Positions 13,201 through 25,684 of a DNA stretch of 64,000 nt are shown piece after piece. Source of the stretch: Trogon surrucura (lineage: Eukaryota; Chordata; Aves; Trogoniformes; Trogonidae); contig CM036620.1 of the NCBI GenBank assembly GCA_020746105.1, positions 2,557,118 through 2,621,117 on the forward strand, read 5' to 3'. The position numbers and the translations under genes are program-made. How positions within the stretch are numbered: position 1 is the stretch's first letter; every line of letters begins with the position of its first letter. The notes below the pieces were generated by a model. That model searched no databases. It was not told the DNA's origin and saw nothing but the letters and a program-made list of their open reading frames with translations.

Positions 13201-14305
13201 GCGGCGCAGACGAGGCGTTACGCTCATGTGTCGCAGGCGTGTTTCCTGCCGGTAGGGTAGAGTTTTGCACAGCAGCGCTGCAATCTCCAAAGGAAAGCTT
13301 TTTTCCCCTCGAAAGAGCTTCTGTTAAACTTAACCACTGAGTTTTCAGCGGCTCACGTCTTACCTGTTGCACTCTGAATTACGTTGTCATTGAGCTGATC
13401 ACCGCAACAGAACCACAGTGATGCTGCGAACCTCGAGTCCAAGACGCAGCTGCAAAGACGGCCAAGGGGTTTTATTCATTTTTAAATTAACCTACGGCAG
13501 CGGAATCTCAGCCTGCAGTTCCGACATGACTGCCAGAACGGGAGCTAAATCTTGCACTGGCACAGGCTCAGTGATCTAACACTCCTAAATGACTTAAATG
13601 AGATAATAACAGCTATAATGGAAACGTATTTTCCCAGCCTTTAATGAAATAACGCTCATCTTCCGAAAGGAAGGGAACACAACGGTGCTTTACTTTCAAA
13701 GCCATTTCCCTCTGCTTATAAAAATGTACGTGTAGTGTCAGATGTGAAGGAAGGTCGATTAAATCGCAGACCTTAAAGATATTTCAGTATCTAAATTCCT
13801 GGATGAACAACATGCCCAATTTTCTTGTTTCAACGTCACAAAAGTATTTTTATCGCGCAGCTTTTCCCCATTCAGGCACGGATGAGCATTTCAGATCTGA
13901 TTCCCCTGCTACGGACCTTTGGTCGTAGAGAACTCGCTCACGGACAGTCGAACTGAAAAGCCCAGCACTGGCAAACAGCAGACTTCACAAACAAACACCT
14001 CGTCCTCATAATCTGAAGTGTCTTCTTAGCCAGGAAAAAGACACAACTGACCTCACAACAAACTAATCTTTTCTTTGGTGAGAATGAGAAGCCGAATCAC
14101 TGGAACTGTGAAGAGGAAGACGAGCTTGCAGAGACAAGAGATGACTGGCAAGTTAAACGTTCTCTGCCAAGACGTAACATCTGGCAAGGAATTATTTTCA
14201 TCACGGAGGTCCACCTCCACACTGTTGATGACAGTTGTAAACCAGAAAAACAAAAACATTCTTTTAAGCGCATATAATCTGAATAATTCAAGGTGCTTTA
14301 AGTAT

Positions 14306-14420
14306 TTCATAGAATCATAGTTCAGGTTGGAAAAGACCCTTGGGATTATCGAGTCCAACCATTAACCCTACACTACAACCATTAACCCTACCCTATTAAC
14401 CCTACACTACAAGTTCACCA
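14306..14420 (-). mobile_element. CR1 LINE 3'-end fragment, antisense to the window
   Basis: On the plus strand the segment begins TCATAGAATCATAGTTCAGG and continues TTGGAAAAGACCC...GAGTCCAACC, the reverse complement of the conserved CR1 3' end (GGTTGGACTCGATGATC...TTCCAACCTGAATGATTCTATGA type). The element therefore points along the minus strand, like ANK2. Its inner part has become a short tandem array of CCATTAACCCTACACTACAA-like units (14358-14411). It is a non-autonomous, 5'-truncated fossil. Confidence 0.8.
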
Positions 14421-17400
14421 TTATTTAGGCCAATTAGTCATAGAACGTCACGAAGGAGACGGAGAAGTTGGCCCCACTTTGCCCGGCACTGAGCTGGAAC
14501 CGCGGCCGGAGTTGTCCTCACCAAAACGTTGCACCCAGCTCAGGCACGGGCCCACACTTGGATGTAAAGACTGTTTGTGCAGCAATGAGCATTGTATAAT
14601 CACAAGAGCCTGAAACAGCTACGAGGGAAGAAAAAGCTTTTGTGCTATACCCTCCATATGACCCGGGATTAAAAAACTCAGGGATTTTGCAAACCGAAAC
14701 CAGTTTGCCCATATTTAAAGACAGAAAAGGATTGTCCGACACAGAAACCTGGGCTGGACCTAACTGGATTCACACGTGGGCCCCTTCAGCAAGTCCTGTG
14801 ATCCTCAGGATGAATATTCTCTCCTTCAATTTATGAAGGGATGTGTAAGAGCTGAAATTAGAGAGTGCCAAAGCAGGTGGGAAGACTAATGTTGTCGGCA
14901 TTTATTATACATACGGGTAAAAAGCTTTCTCATGTTGGACAAAGAGGCTGCAACCCACTGCAGAAAAGCAGCTAAGGAAATAAAATTAGCTTGAGGAATG
15001 CGTTATGACGTCGGCACATTCTAAAATAACAAACGTATTAGAATTCCAACATATTTTAACAACTGTTGCATCCAACTAGTTCTTCTGGAAATTTCAGTAT
15101 TTGCATACGGTTCTTCTCTAGTACTTTGAACTCTATGAAGACTGCTCTCAGAAAGCTGCATGTGCTATTTAGAAAGTTTCTTACTGCTGTTACACTACCC
15201 CAAAAAACCCATATTTTTTGGAGTAACGTAAGGAGGAGAAAACCACACCCAGCTAACGGCTTCATCTCAACACCAGCTCCTGCTACGAGACCGCTCCGCA
15301 CTAACACAACCCAAAGTTCTCACACGCTTCTAAATTTTGCGACTGGAAAAGCCGAGCTTCAACTATTCCATCTTTTGAAATTTCCCAATTATTCCTAAAG
15401 GCATGTCTTTCATTTTATGCTGGTTGTCATATTTTGACACCTTTGCCTCTCTTCCCAACTCCTTCTTGAAATTCCAGAGCTCGTAGGACACCAGTCACCC
15501 AACCCCTCCTGTCCTTCCACGCGAGCGTACAAATGCTTCATCACTTCTGCTTTGGTTTTAACCGGGAAGAAGAAGAAAGGGCTACATGTGGCAAAACACA
15601 TTCGAAATATGCTTAATTTTTACGTTTTTATGTCCAACCGATCCCCAATTCGACAGGCTGAAGTTCTTTGCTAAGGGATGGATTTAAACATGATGGATTT
15701 AAGTGTGTTCCTGAGTTTGGGCCAAGAGGAGAAAATACATCAGCAGCGAAAGAGGAAGAGAAAACTACTGTAAAATCAACCCTTCCTTGAGCCTAGAAAC
15801 AAATGTCTTCTATAAATCCTTTAGGACTCTGAGCTGCCACAGACATCTGTAGGAGTCCTCCCACCACGGTCATGAATCGGACACGCTGGACTTGCACTGC
15901 GTCAGCGACAGATTTCTGAGAAATGGAGCAAAAGTGCAGAGTTTTCTATGAAAAACAACACAATAAAAGCCTTTTGCCCGGCTGCATATTCCTTCCAAAG
16001 GCAGTATTTGAAAGAACAGAGGTTATTTTAATCCGTGCTGCTTTTACAAAATAAACTAACATCACAAAAGGGGCTCGAATCCAGCACTTCAGTACGAGCT
16101 GAACTTCAGGCACGTGTAATCCCCGAGGTCCCACCGGGCTATTTCGTGTTCTTAAAACCAAACACTTTTGTGTGACTCCCAGCCTGGAAACAACGTGTGC
16201 AAGACTGAATTATACTCATCGGTGTGAATCTAAAAAACAGCATTTCAAAAGCGTGGGGGGAAAAAAAAAAAACCCCAAAACACAACCAAAAATAAACGCC
16301 CCGCCCCAAAACCCCAACAAACCGAGTGCCGAAAGATTTGTGTTTAAAGGATGAAAGATTTTACCGCAGCCTGAGCAAGCCTAACAGCTAGAAAAATCTT
16401 CATGTCTTTTACTAAGACTTTTAAACTACTCTAAAAGGAGAAATGGATAATCCTATCGTTTCAGGGGAAACCCTCCTGTGCTGGATTTCAACTGAAAGTC
16501 TCGTTTAGTTGTTTCCTGAAAGAGCAAGGATTAGGGATATGTTCAGACCCCAGAACTCGTCTCTTCAATCCTTACAGGGATCCAAAACTTCCACTAAAGG
16601 AAGTAAATATTATTCCAGGAAAGAAAAATATGTAAGGATCTTCTGGACACGGTGTATCGAGATTGTGAGGTGTTAGTAACAACTTCAGAGCTTGGCAGGC
16701 ATTTCAAGGGTTTCCATGGCAAGTTTCCATTCCTACTGATGCTCCTCAAGAGAGAGGCAACAAGGCTAGAACGCCTCTAGAAAGAATCAGGGTGCCATTC
16801 CAAGAACAATAACTGGCCTTACCCAAAATCTAGCCTGTAAGGGAAGTTTCTGACAGACTGTTCACAGATGACTCTACTACCCTCCTCAGTTTTTCATCCC
16901 TTTCCACCCTTGTCTTGTCGTCAGTGGGACATTTTCTAATAAAGGAAATACGCTCACGCCGTCAGTGCTCAGGAATCAAGCGGCTTTGCTCCCCTCAACG
17001 CCATTAATCGACTGCTCATTGATTGAAACTTACTGGTACCATAAAGAGAAAAACATTATTTCACGCTCCCTTGAGATGGGACTAAAATAGAAGCCAACAA
17101 AACGGGTGTTACTGAAAGGCAGCGGCTTCTAACGCGAGACTCATTGTAAAGATCTGACTCGGACAGAAAGGTCAAATGGATACACCAAAGTAGTGGGTGA
17201 AGAATTTTTAACTTTGTCCATCATGGAAACCAAGCAGGTGCTCTGGTTTGAGAGCACCAAGACATCTGTTCTTTGTATACCGGTCATTAGGAACTCACCG
17301 TCTCCCCTAATTCCCAGCTGAACGGCACCTGCCACCAAAACTCCGACAATCCCGGCCCTACACTCCAGACAGTTCAGCTCTACGTAGTAGAAAGAGAAAC

Positions 17401-18415
17401 CACTTTAGCTAATTTCACCCGGAGAAAAGCTGTATAAAATCACGCAGATGCTCCCTATGGCATCAAGGAATAATAATAATGGAAAGGGGTACTACCCAAA
17501 AAGCAATTTTGCCATTTCAGTTGGCTCAAATACCACCTTTTCCCTGCAGGACCAAACTTTGCAGACGCTTCTTATGAACACCTTTTTAATTTTATTTTGT
17601 TTTAACCTGTTATCACTATAATAAATAGAACGAGAGATGTAAACCTTCTTAAGAGAAGACAGCAATTATCCTTTGTAATCCTCCAGGCGCTGTAACATCT
17701 GAATTGAGATACATCCTACAGCAGAACTCTGTCAGTCCCTATTCGAAGCCAACATCTTATGATTAAATGCATCAGAGACGTTTACCAAAGTGCCTGATCT
17801 CTTGTCTGCTACGAAAAGCTCCGTCAGGCGACTGAAAAGTACCAAAGGGGAAAAAAAACCTCTCAAAGATCACATGCTGCTGGATTTGGCTCACTCCTGC
17901 CCCCTCCTCAGAGCCCTGACCTTACGCACAAGGGCAGCCTGGAGGCCGTGCATTCGGAGAGAAGTGTTTCAGGGTTTGCTTATTTTGTGGCACAGGGAAC
18001 TTTCAAATATTCGCCCCCAGCTTCAGGCCACTCACCTTAAGGGAAATCTCCCCATCCTACCACGGGAAGAGCTGTGCTGGCCTTGTCCCTTCCCCTGACT
18101 CCCACCAGAAATGCTGGAGTTTATTCGTCCATTCAATCAAAAACCACTTGCGGGGGGGGAAGTCTGAAAGCTCAAAGAAACAGTTGAATTTCACGGCTAA
18201 AGCTTGAGGAAAGTTTTCCTTCTGAAGAAGCGGTCCAGCTGCGCTGTCAGTGAAACCGGCAGTAGCAGCGGTCAGAAGATTTGAGCCAAAAACATTTTTC
18301 TACCAGAAAACCAAGACGGCATCAAAATTATTTGCAAGGACAAAGCAGAGCTTCTTGCGAGCTACAGCTGGGAGAGCCTCCGCTCCCCTTTTCCCTGGGA
18401 ATTGCTGTAACTCAC

Positions 18416-18634
18416 CTCGACTGCATTTCCTACAGGGCAGCGCGGTCCTTCACGCAAGCGCAGAGCGGAACGTTGACCTCGGAACAACCCGATTTCAGAT
18501 CCATACGGGAGAACGTAATATTTGGATGTATTGATCCTCCTGCTCTGCCACAGGGTTTGACACCGCCTACCCTGCATTGCCAGTTTCGAATGAAATAACC
18601 TTTTACTAATGAATTTCCCAAACAGGGGAAGCAA
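18416..18634 (-). other. Unproven phase-0 open segment with good donor
   Basis: A 73-codon open frame on the minus strand starts at an ATG at 18634 and runs into GTCGAG|GTGAGT at 18416, ending in phase 0 as an ANK2 first exon would. The encoded sequence (starting MLPLFGKFISK) resembles nothing I know, the surroundings are less CpG-rich than the 19.4-kb island, and codon content is unconvincing. I list it only because donor and phase fit. Chance occurrence is the more likely reading. Confidence 0.15.
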
Positions 18635-19286
18635 AAAAGAAAGGGGGGTGGGTGGGGAGGCACTTCATGTGGCACAGGCATCACACAAATATTTCATCTC
18701 AGTGATTTTCCTCTGGTTTGCAGAGCAAATGCTGCCATTCCTGATGGGATCCTTTACTGATTGCCGACTCTCGAGCCGGGCAGTCACCAGTGTGACCCCC
18801 CTGTGGGCGCCTGGTCCCGCTCCCTCTAACCCTCATCTGCATAAAGAACTGTGGGGCTCTGTCTCCGCCGCACAGACAGAAAATAATGTCCCGTGCTGGA
18901 CGCACAACACAGCTTGAAAAGAAGTTCCTGAGTTTGAGTTTTGAGGGCGATCGATGAAGGATCCATTTAGAGCACACGTGTAAACCAGGATGACTGATTC
19001 CTTCCATTCATTTGAAGGACTTGTTTCCCTGACGAGTGCTCGCTCTCCACGTACGCAAACCTTTTGGTAGCCGACAACACTAATAAATGCCGGCACAGCT
19101 TAGCGACAGCTGCTTCTTCATTACGGTTGCATTAGCAAAACTTGGACACGCACACGTTCAGCAGAACTCGCAACCTACCCGGGACGATTCAGGCTGGGCA
19201 GAGAGATCCTTTTTCAATTCTAACACACACAACCCACACCTTGAGTTTTCTCCCTTCGATTCCTCCTTCCCTCAGGCAAGACTTAC

Positions 19287-19421
19287 CAGAGTTTCGGGAT
19301 CTTTATTTTCTTCAATGCTGTATCCATAGTAGTCCGGGGTTTTATCCAAATCCTGTATGTTCCCTTGCGCCCTCAAACCCTTTTCCGAATGACAAGCCTG
19401 GCAAATCGGCGCATTGCCCAT
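19287..19421 (-). CDS. ANK2: Probable alternative ANK2 coding first exon (MGNAPICQACH...)
   Basis: This minus-strand open frame starts at ATG 19421-19419 in a favourable context (GCTATGG: G at -3 and G at +4), with an in-frame TAG two codons upstream fixing the N-terminus. It runs 45 codons without a stop to a strong donor, ACTCTG|GTAAGT, and ends in phase 0. It can therefore join the ANK2 acceptor at 9125, giving ...KDPETL|SDSNAS. The peptide starts MGNAPICQACHSEKG and has an acidic, tyrosine-containing tail (DKTPDYYGYSIEENKDPETL). Gly2 with Cys7 and Cys10 could suggest lipid attachment, but position 6 is Ile rather than the Ser/Thr preferred for N-myristoylation, so this is speculative. The exon lies at the edge of a CpG island. 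I do not recognise the peptide from any ankyrin; the link to ANK2 rests on strand, phase and position. The alternative is a first exon of an unrelated transcript. Confidence 0.6.
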
Positions 19422-19850
19422 AGCCTACGAGCGCGATCGCCCTCGCGCCGGCGCTCCCAAAGGACGGCCGGTGCTCCGGGAAAAGAGGAGCCCGCCTGCG
19501 CTCCCCCCTGCCCCGAGCCCAAGAGAACCCGAAACCCCAGCAACTGCGGGCAGCACTCGGTGACCATTCCCAATTCAGGCGGCGCTCGGCTATTTTTACA
19601 CCTACCAGGCCAGCTATGCGTGTCGATGGCGGTGGGGTGGGCTGCGGGGGGGGGGGCGGGGGGGAAATCGCTTCCCAGCCGCCGCCAGCCAAGCACGTCG
19701 AGTTCAAGTCGCGCTGAGTGCAACGCCTCTAACATGCGAGGGTTATTGAACTTCCTGCTTTTGACTGTTGGGTTGTGTTTTGCTGCTTCGCTCCCTCCCC
19801 GAACCGCTCTCGGTCTCGCTGCGTTTGCATAAAGGTCGCTAACGCCTTCT
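19422..19850 (-). promoter_or_regulatory. CpG island / putative promoter of the MGN first exon
   Basis: GC- and CpG-rich sequence directly upstream (minus-strand sense) of the ATG at 19421, with clusters such as GAGCGCGATCGCCCTCGCGC near 19430 and a long G tract interrupted by single bases at 19632-19664 (minus strand: C-rich). The G tract could form a G-quadruplex on the plus strand. I see no clear TATA box, which suits a CpG-island promoter with dispersed starts. It ends close to a 24-base A run. Confidence 0.55.
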
Positions 19851-19863
19851 CAGGGTCTGACTC

Positions 19864-19887
19864 AAAAAAAAAAAAAAAAAAAAAAAA
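19864..19887. repeat. (A)24 homopolymer
   Basis: Uninterrupted run of 24 A on the plus strand at the upstream edge of the CpG island. No recognisable retrotransposon body precedes it, so I class it as a simple repeat. Confidence 0.95.
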
Positions 19888-22800
19888 GACCAACTCGAGG
19901 CACATCTATTTGATATTTACAAAACAAGACAGAATTTGCAAGCACAGATTTCAGGACCATTTAGTCCCTGTAATTCGCAAAGTGTTTCATGTTCACGTGA
20001 ACAATAATTGCGACGGAATCGATAAATCCCCCAGGTTTGATTTCAGAGGAGCTCAAATTCACACTAAAAGGCCAATCTCTGACGCTACGCCACTTGTCTA
20101 CGTCACGTCTGATGTTGTTTGGTTGTTTTATTGTTGGTTTAGGGTTGTGGGGTTTTTTTTTAGTTAGAATAGTAAGTTAATAACAAAAAAAAAAGACAAA
20201 AAAACAAAGCAAACTCACCAAAAATGAGAATAAGGGCATTCCCTCTAGGTTTGGGTGAGTTATCATGGTTGTATGTAGTAAGAGAAAATATTTTGAGGAC
20301 CGCGTTTTGGATTCCACCCACCCGTCCCAGAAGAGCTTCGCTGCCGGTCCTGGTTATGTGATTTAAATACTTGTATGGAACAGAATGAAACCTGAATTAC
20401 AAAATGTCCCCAACCACAACATTTTCTTCCAGCAGCTGGCAAGTACAAGAGATGCTACCTTCAGACAGCTTGAACTTCCAATAAATAACGTCCGACGAAC
20501 AAGTAAAGGTTTCAACTCACGTTAGACGTTATCCTAACGCAATATAATGCATCCACACGTTACTTGTTAGCTCCGGATGTGAGCTGATTACGCTGAGAAT
20601 GACCACGGTCCCACCCATTGCAACTCCATTTGCCATTTGGTTCCCACCAAGGCTGCCTTTACCTGACACCGGTGAGGTTTGAGATGTTTTCGTGCAAGGC
20701 TAGATTCCCCATCGTCAGCCCACACTGATTTTCTTCCCCGTGACAGTGAGTGAGGTGTGTGTACGTTGCCCTAAACTCCTTCGTGCGGTTAGAAAAATAA
20801 AAGGATGCAAGGAGGAATCCCACCACGGGCTTGACTCAACCAAAGTTCATATAACTAAGGTGCCAACAAAAACTGGAAGTAAAAATCCTTGGCCAGAGCA
20901 ATCTATGCGAGGTGAAAAACAGAGAAGAGAGTGTAACAAGGCATCAGCTCAAGGGGAAAGGGAGGCAAAACCCGAGGAGGATGCACTCCTTTGAGACAAC
21001 GCTTGCAGAGAGCAACAACCTGTCCAACATCTGATGGAGAGCAAAGGATAAGCTTTCTGCCAGAGCCTTTTAACAAATATTAGGGTAAGTTACTCAGAGA
21101 GCAAACACGTTTGTGCTCTGCCAGACTCAGCTGGGACACCATTTCCTAGCACAGCACACATATCAGGCTGTGGGACTCCAAGCCTTTGCAGAGGAACATG
21201 TTGCAGGATCTTTCTAAGGTGCCCTGCTCTGCTTTGCTCGGGCTGCAGATCTATCCCAGGAGGCAGCAGTGAAGACGTCAACCCACACAGGCACGGATTT
21301 CCAAGCACAAAACTCCAAGAAAAGCACCTTAGTCCTCCTCTCTGGACACAAAAGTCAGAGCCTGCTCTGGGTTACGCTGCCAGAAGAGTTCCAAAGCCCA
21401 TGACCTTGCATCTCCTCCCAGGGGAGCAGAACTACTTCTGAAAGAATTTCCTGTAGGTAACTCAAGGAATTTGCTCGTTTTCACACACTCGAAGGTACCC
21501 TTGACTCCTTGGCAGTGCAACACACCTTGGGTTTTTCCCAACGCTACCCCCAAACTTTATTCATTTATCTCAAAAACTTTCAGAAACGCGCCAAAGTGCT
21601 CGGCAAGAAAGAGAGGAGAGTACCCCACGTATTGCACTTGAGCACTGATGTTAGGAATTTTCTCCCAGCAACTTTGGCGGCACTTTGCTACCCTCCAAAT
21701 AACGCAGAGCGATCGGAACTCACCGAAAAACGCAGAGCAGCAAGCTCCAAATCTTTGGTAAGGACCAAAAGTAAGGGCTCTTTGTCAAAAAAATACAGAA
21801 CCCGAGGAGGATTACTATCAGCAGCCTCCTTGATCTCAAATCACTCATATATAGGCTCTGGGAAAACCAGTTCTGAACAGTATTAGACATTTCAGACATA
21901 TTTTTCTCAGATATGTACCTGGTTCAGTCTCAGTGTAAGCATGAGACAACTTCTGATCAAACAACTACCACCTCTTTCAGCCAGCATGGATTGCTGACTC
22001 TTGGTACGCTCTCATTTATTTCCAGTTCGCCATAGCTAAAAATATGGAACCCAGTCAAAGGATTAAACAGAAATGGAGAGTTCTCTAAATTAAAAACCGA
22101 AAACAACCCCCCGACAGCATTGCCCGAGATCATATAAACCACTTAAAGAATAGGAAGCCTTACCCATCCGAAAGATGAAGGTTAAAGAGAAAATAACATT
22201 GAAAGAAGTGGTTTTGCACATGAAATGTTGCACTTTTAGCATACTTAGACACGCGCTACGGGAACCTGGCAGCCCAGGAATGGCGAAGCTTTGTGTCACG
22301 TCGGGTGACACAGGACTAGGGATGCTCCCGGACACGGAGGTACGCAGATAAAAAAGCAAAAAGTCCTCTGCTGCTCTGAAGAATGCTCCTGTATCCTTTT
22401 TTTGCCGTTACTACTAAAGCTCACTCGGTCAGCAGAGGTTCCAGTGGGCCCTAGCGCAGCACAGGAGCTAAAATATTAATTCAGGAGACGACGGAAAGAC
22501 AAAAGAGAAAAATGAAGAGAGAAAGAGCTCCAAGCATCAAGTCAAATCACCACCTATATATTGTGACATAAATCCTCAAATTTATTACTGTGAAATCTCT
22601 CCCCTAAGAGGTATTTCTTACTGCATTTTTTGTGGCTAAATATAACACTTAAGGGGGAAAAAAAAAAAAAAGGCGAGAGAAAAAAAAGAGATCATACTGG
22701 GACCTATATATTTCTAGGAGATTTCCTGAACTTTGAAACCTTTCCTAAAGGCACAGTCTTTCACTCTCAGGGATTTTTCTACGGGAATGTCCAGCACAGC

Positions 22801-23499
22801 ACCACAGCCCTCCCAGCTTAAATAATTTGAGCCCAACCCATCGCAAATAAAAAAATCTCTTCGGAGCCATTTGGAAGGGGACGAATCCTTTCGCTATGCC
22901 GGTGAGTCATTCACCACATTAAGCGTAACGATCCCCTCCAGACCGCGACAAAGAGCTCTTAATCCGCGCGGCACCATACGCCTTCGGGTTCCCCTCGCAA
23001 CGAGCAACCAGATAACTTGGGTTTTTTGTCACTGCAGCTACGGATCCTGCAGGGCTGAAGGGGCACAGGTGTGGGGCAGCACTGGGAAAAGACTCTTTTC
23101 CTGGGTAGGAGTATGGGATATACACAATTTTGGAAAGGAGCTATGCAATTGGGAAATATTCAGGGCTCCCCTGTGAATTGACAGGGGTCTCCCTCCCAAC
23201 ACACAGGCCAGCTGAGCCTCTGGCATTCCACCCAGGAAACACACAGAACGCAGAAAAACTAAGCAACAAAAGAAAAATACAAGTGCAATTCAAATTCAAA
23301 CACAGATACACCCTTCGTATATTGGGCAGAGTCTAAGCAAGTGCAAAAGGTCCTCTTTTTATTCCAGTATTCATGTTTAAATATGTAATCTATAGAAATA
23401 TAATATTAACTAAACCATTAGTACTCCAGTTTCCTCTAATTCAAAATCTACAAGCATGCTTGTTTTGCTGCCCATTCATAGAAGGGGAAAACATCTCAC

Positions 23500-23705
23500 C
23501 TGAATTCTGAGGAAATCAGAATAAAGTTCCCTTCCCCAGGTGATCAAACGATCAATACGCAAGTTCCTAAACGAAGCTGCTTTTTCGCTAGCGTCCAGCA
23601 CCCCATTTTCCTGTTCCAGAAACGCCAAGTGTAGAGCGCACAGCAATATTTGAATTTGCTGACACATGCAGACAAGTAGCCGTGCTATAAAATCCCAGCT
23701 CTTGA
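23500..23705 (-). other. Candidate cryptic or non-coding exon
   Basis: On the minus strand a run of 15 T followed by GATTTAG gives a strong acceptor before base 23705, and TCAGAATTCAG|GTGAGA gives a donor after base 23500. The 206-nt interval is open in one frame but would enter in phase 1, which does not match the phase-0 ANK2 5' exons. The T run is the complement of an A homopolymer, so the acceptor may be accidental. It could be a cryptic exon or part of a non-coding transcript. Confidence 0.15.
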
Positions 23706-25684
23706 CTAAATCAAAAAAAAAAAAAAAATAACATGCATATGCTGTTCGGTATGAACATGGTACAAGGAAGAAAATCAAAGCCACGGCCACAGAGAAGAGT
23801 TTAGATCCATTTAGTCGCTCGCACGAGCCCAACTTCACTTGGATTATACCTCAGGGGGATTTTACTCAAAGCCGGAATCTAAGAGCAGTGATGCAGCAAA
23901 GCTTTCACTGCACCAAAACCTGCATCTCGGGGTTGCATCATAGCAACACAACTATAAAGTATATTATATATTATAGAACTTAATTTATTTTACGTTCCTC
24001 CGTGCAGTTGGTGCCTGTTTGTCTCAGGCCGTTCAGCCTAAACCTAAGTCGCAAATCTGGCCGCTGATTAGCTCTTAATTTTTGTTCTTTAACGGGATCC
24101 TAATTCCGCCTTAAGCCGCCTCGCAGGATTTCACGAAGCTCCCTCGCTCAGAATTCGGAATATCCCAAGTAAGGCTTCAACCCTCTAAGATAATCACCCT
24201 ATCTTCCCTTCCGAATACATCCGCGGGAGATCAGGGCTGACTCTCTGAAAAATCTCCTAAATCCTCGTTACCAAAATCCAGAAGGGAGAGAAGCTGGTGG
24301 TACGTTTCACAGGTAACCCATGAAAAATAGCACGTCTCAGATACACAACACACGCCTGAGTTTTCCACCTGACGCATCTTCTGTTTTACCATAGTTTAAA
24401 AGAATCAATAAATTCAATAAGGAACGAAAGGTAACGATGCTGAAGTCCGTAACCCTTCCTCTCCGTCAGATCCGGCCACTCAGTGACCTTCAGTGAAGCG
24501 GGTTTTTTTTTCAGGCTAATGCCCAACATTTACTAAGTCTAAATGTTTTCCTGCCTAAACCTCAAATGTCCTCGCACTTTTTTGTTTATGGAGAGGTAAC
24601 ATCTGCAGTGCCGGTAAGGGGAAGCGAGAGGTTAATCAATCATAATAAAATGGAGCAAACCAGCAATTTGGGAGAGAGACAAGGGGGTAACTGCTTCGCT
24701 CTGAGATTTAGCATTTTGATCGTAAGCTGATCGGACACGCAAGGGAGAGAAAGAGTGAAAATACTTGAAAAAGTGCTGCAGAGGTGTGTTAAACAGCTCC
24801 AAATCTTACATCCAGAACACAAAGAAGGACAGGTTCTGACAAATTCAAACATCACTTTCTACTGAAAACAACGGTGCTGTTTTAAAATAGACTAATTTTT
24901 TTTTCCCCCTTTCCAAAGTTACCTTATCACAAGCTTGGAATATTTTGGAACTTCGAAGAGAAAACTCGTCTGTAACTAACTTACCTTCCCCGGAGCTCTG
25001 GCCAAGAGATGATGAAACCTACTTATAGGCACAGGCAAAATGTCAGAGCTGGTAACTGGAAGCTGTGTGGTCTTACCAGACCCTTTGTGGAACTAAGGAA
25101 ACCATTTTATTTTTAAAATGATTTAAAAATGCTCCAAGAAGTTAAAAACAAAATACAGAAACACACGGGTTTCAGTGCCACCTACCAGCTTAAAGATAAA
25201 ACCAAAAGAGCATCGATGCACTGCACATGCAACTTGTTTTCCTGCTTCTGTATTTGTCAATTGAAGAAAAATAATTTTTAAAAAAAAAAGAATATTCTTA
25301 GGGAATGCTCAAAGAAAGATACCGTTTTTGTTAGCATGGCACCCCTGATTCTAGCTTTTCCTCTCCCGTAAGGATTAATGCTTGCTGACGAGCAGAATTA
25401 CGTGTTCTTAGGGCAGTTCATTTATTCAGTTTCTTCCTTAATTTTGCGTCCTGTGCCTGCCTGTGACCTCAGGGCCCATTAAATACACCTGCTGTAACAA
25501 CTGGCTCTACAGATGCGCGCAAGAGAATACTTTTGCCTCGAATATTCAGCTGTTTGGTTTAGTAAATTGCTCTTTATGGTTAAACTGGAGCTGACAAAAA
25601 ACATCTGTCTGGCGCCACTGAAAGAAAACTACACCTAAACCCTTCACAATTCACACAGTAACATGAGTCAACACACACTGATTG

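Larger units (their letters stand above)
9126..19286 (-). other. ANK2: ANK2 intron downstream of the proximal alternative first exon (10.2 kb)
   Basis: Intronic sequence between the 19287 donor and the 9125 acceptor. It contains a CpG-rich patch at about 9780-10230 and an antisense CR1 3' fragment at 14306-14420. Stretches with homeodomain-type TAATTG cores (for example near 12890) could be conserved regulatory elements, but that cannot be judged from one sequence. A donor-like site with an open phase-0 frame sits at 18416. No other exon is supported. Confidence 0.8.

Noticed and set aside
13366..13392. Strong donor GCAACAG|GTAAGA preceded by ATGACAACG, reminiscent of a very short ankyrin-B N-terminus (MTTMLQ-like, from memory)
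   Set aside because: The ATG is followed after three codons by an in-frame TAA, and no other ATG lies in phase before the donor, so it cannot supply a coding start. It could at most be a non-coding first exon.
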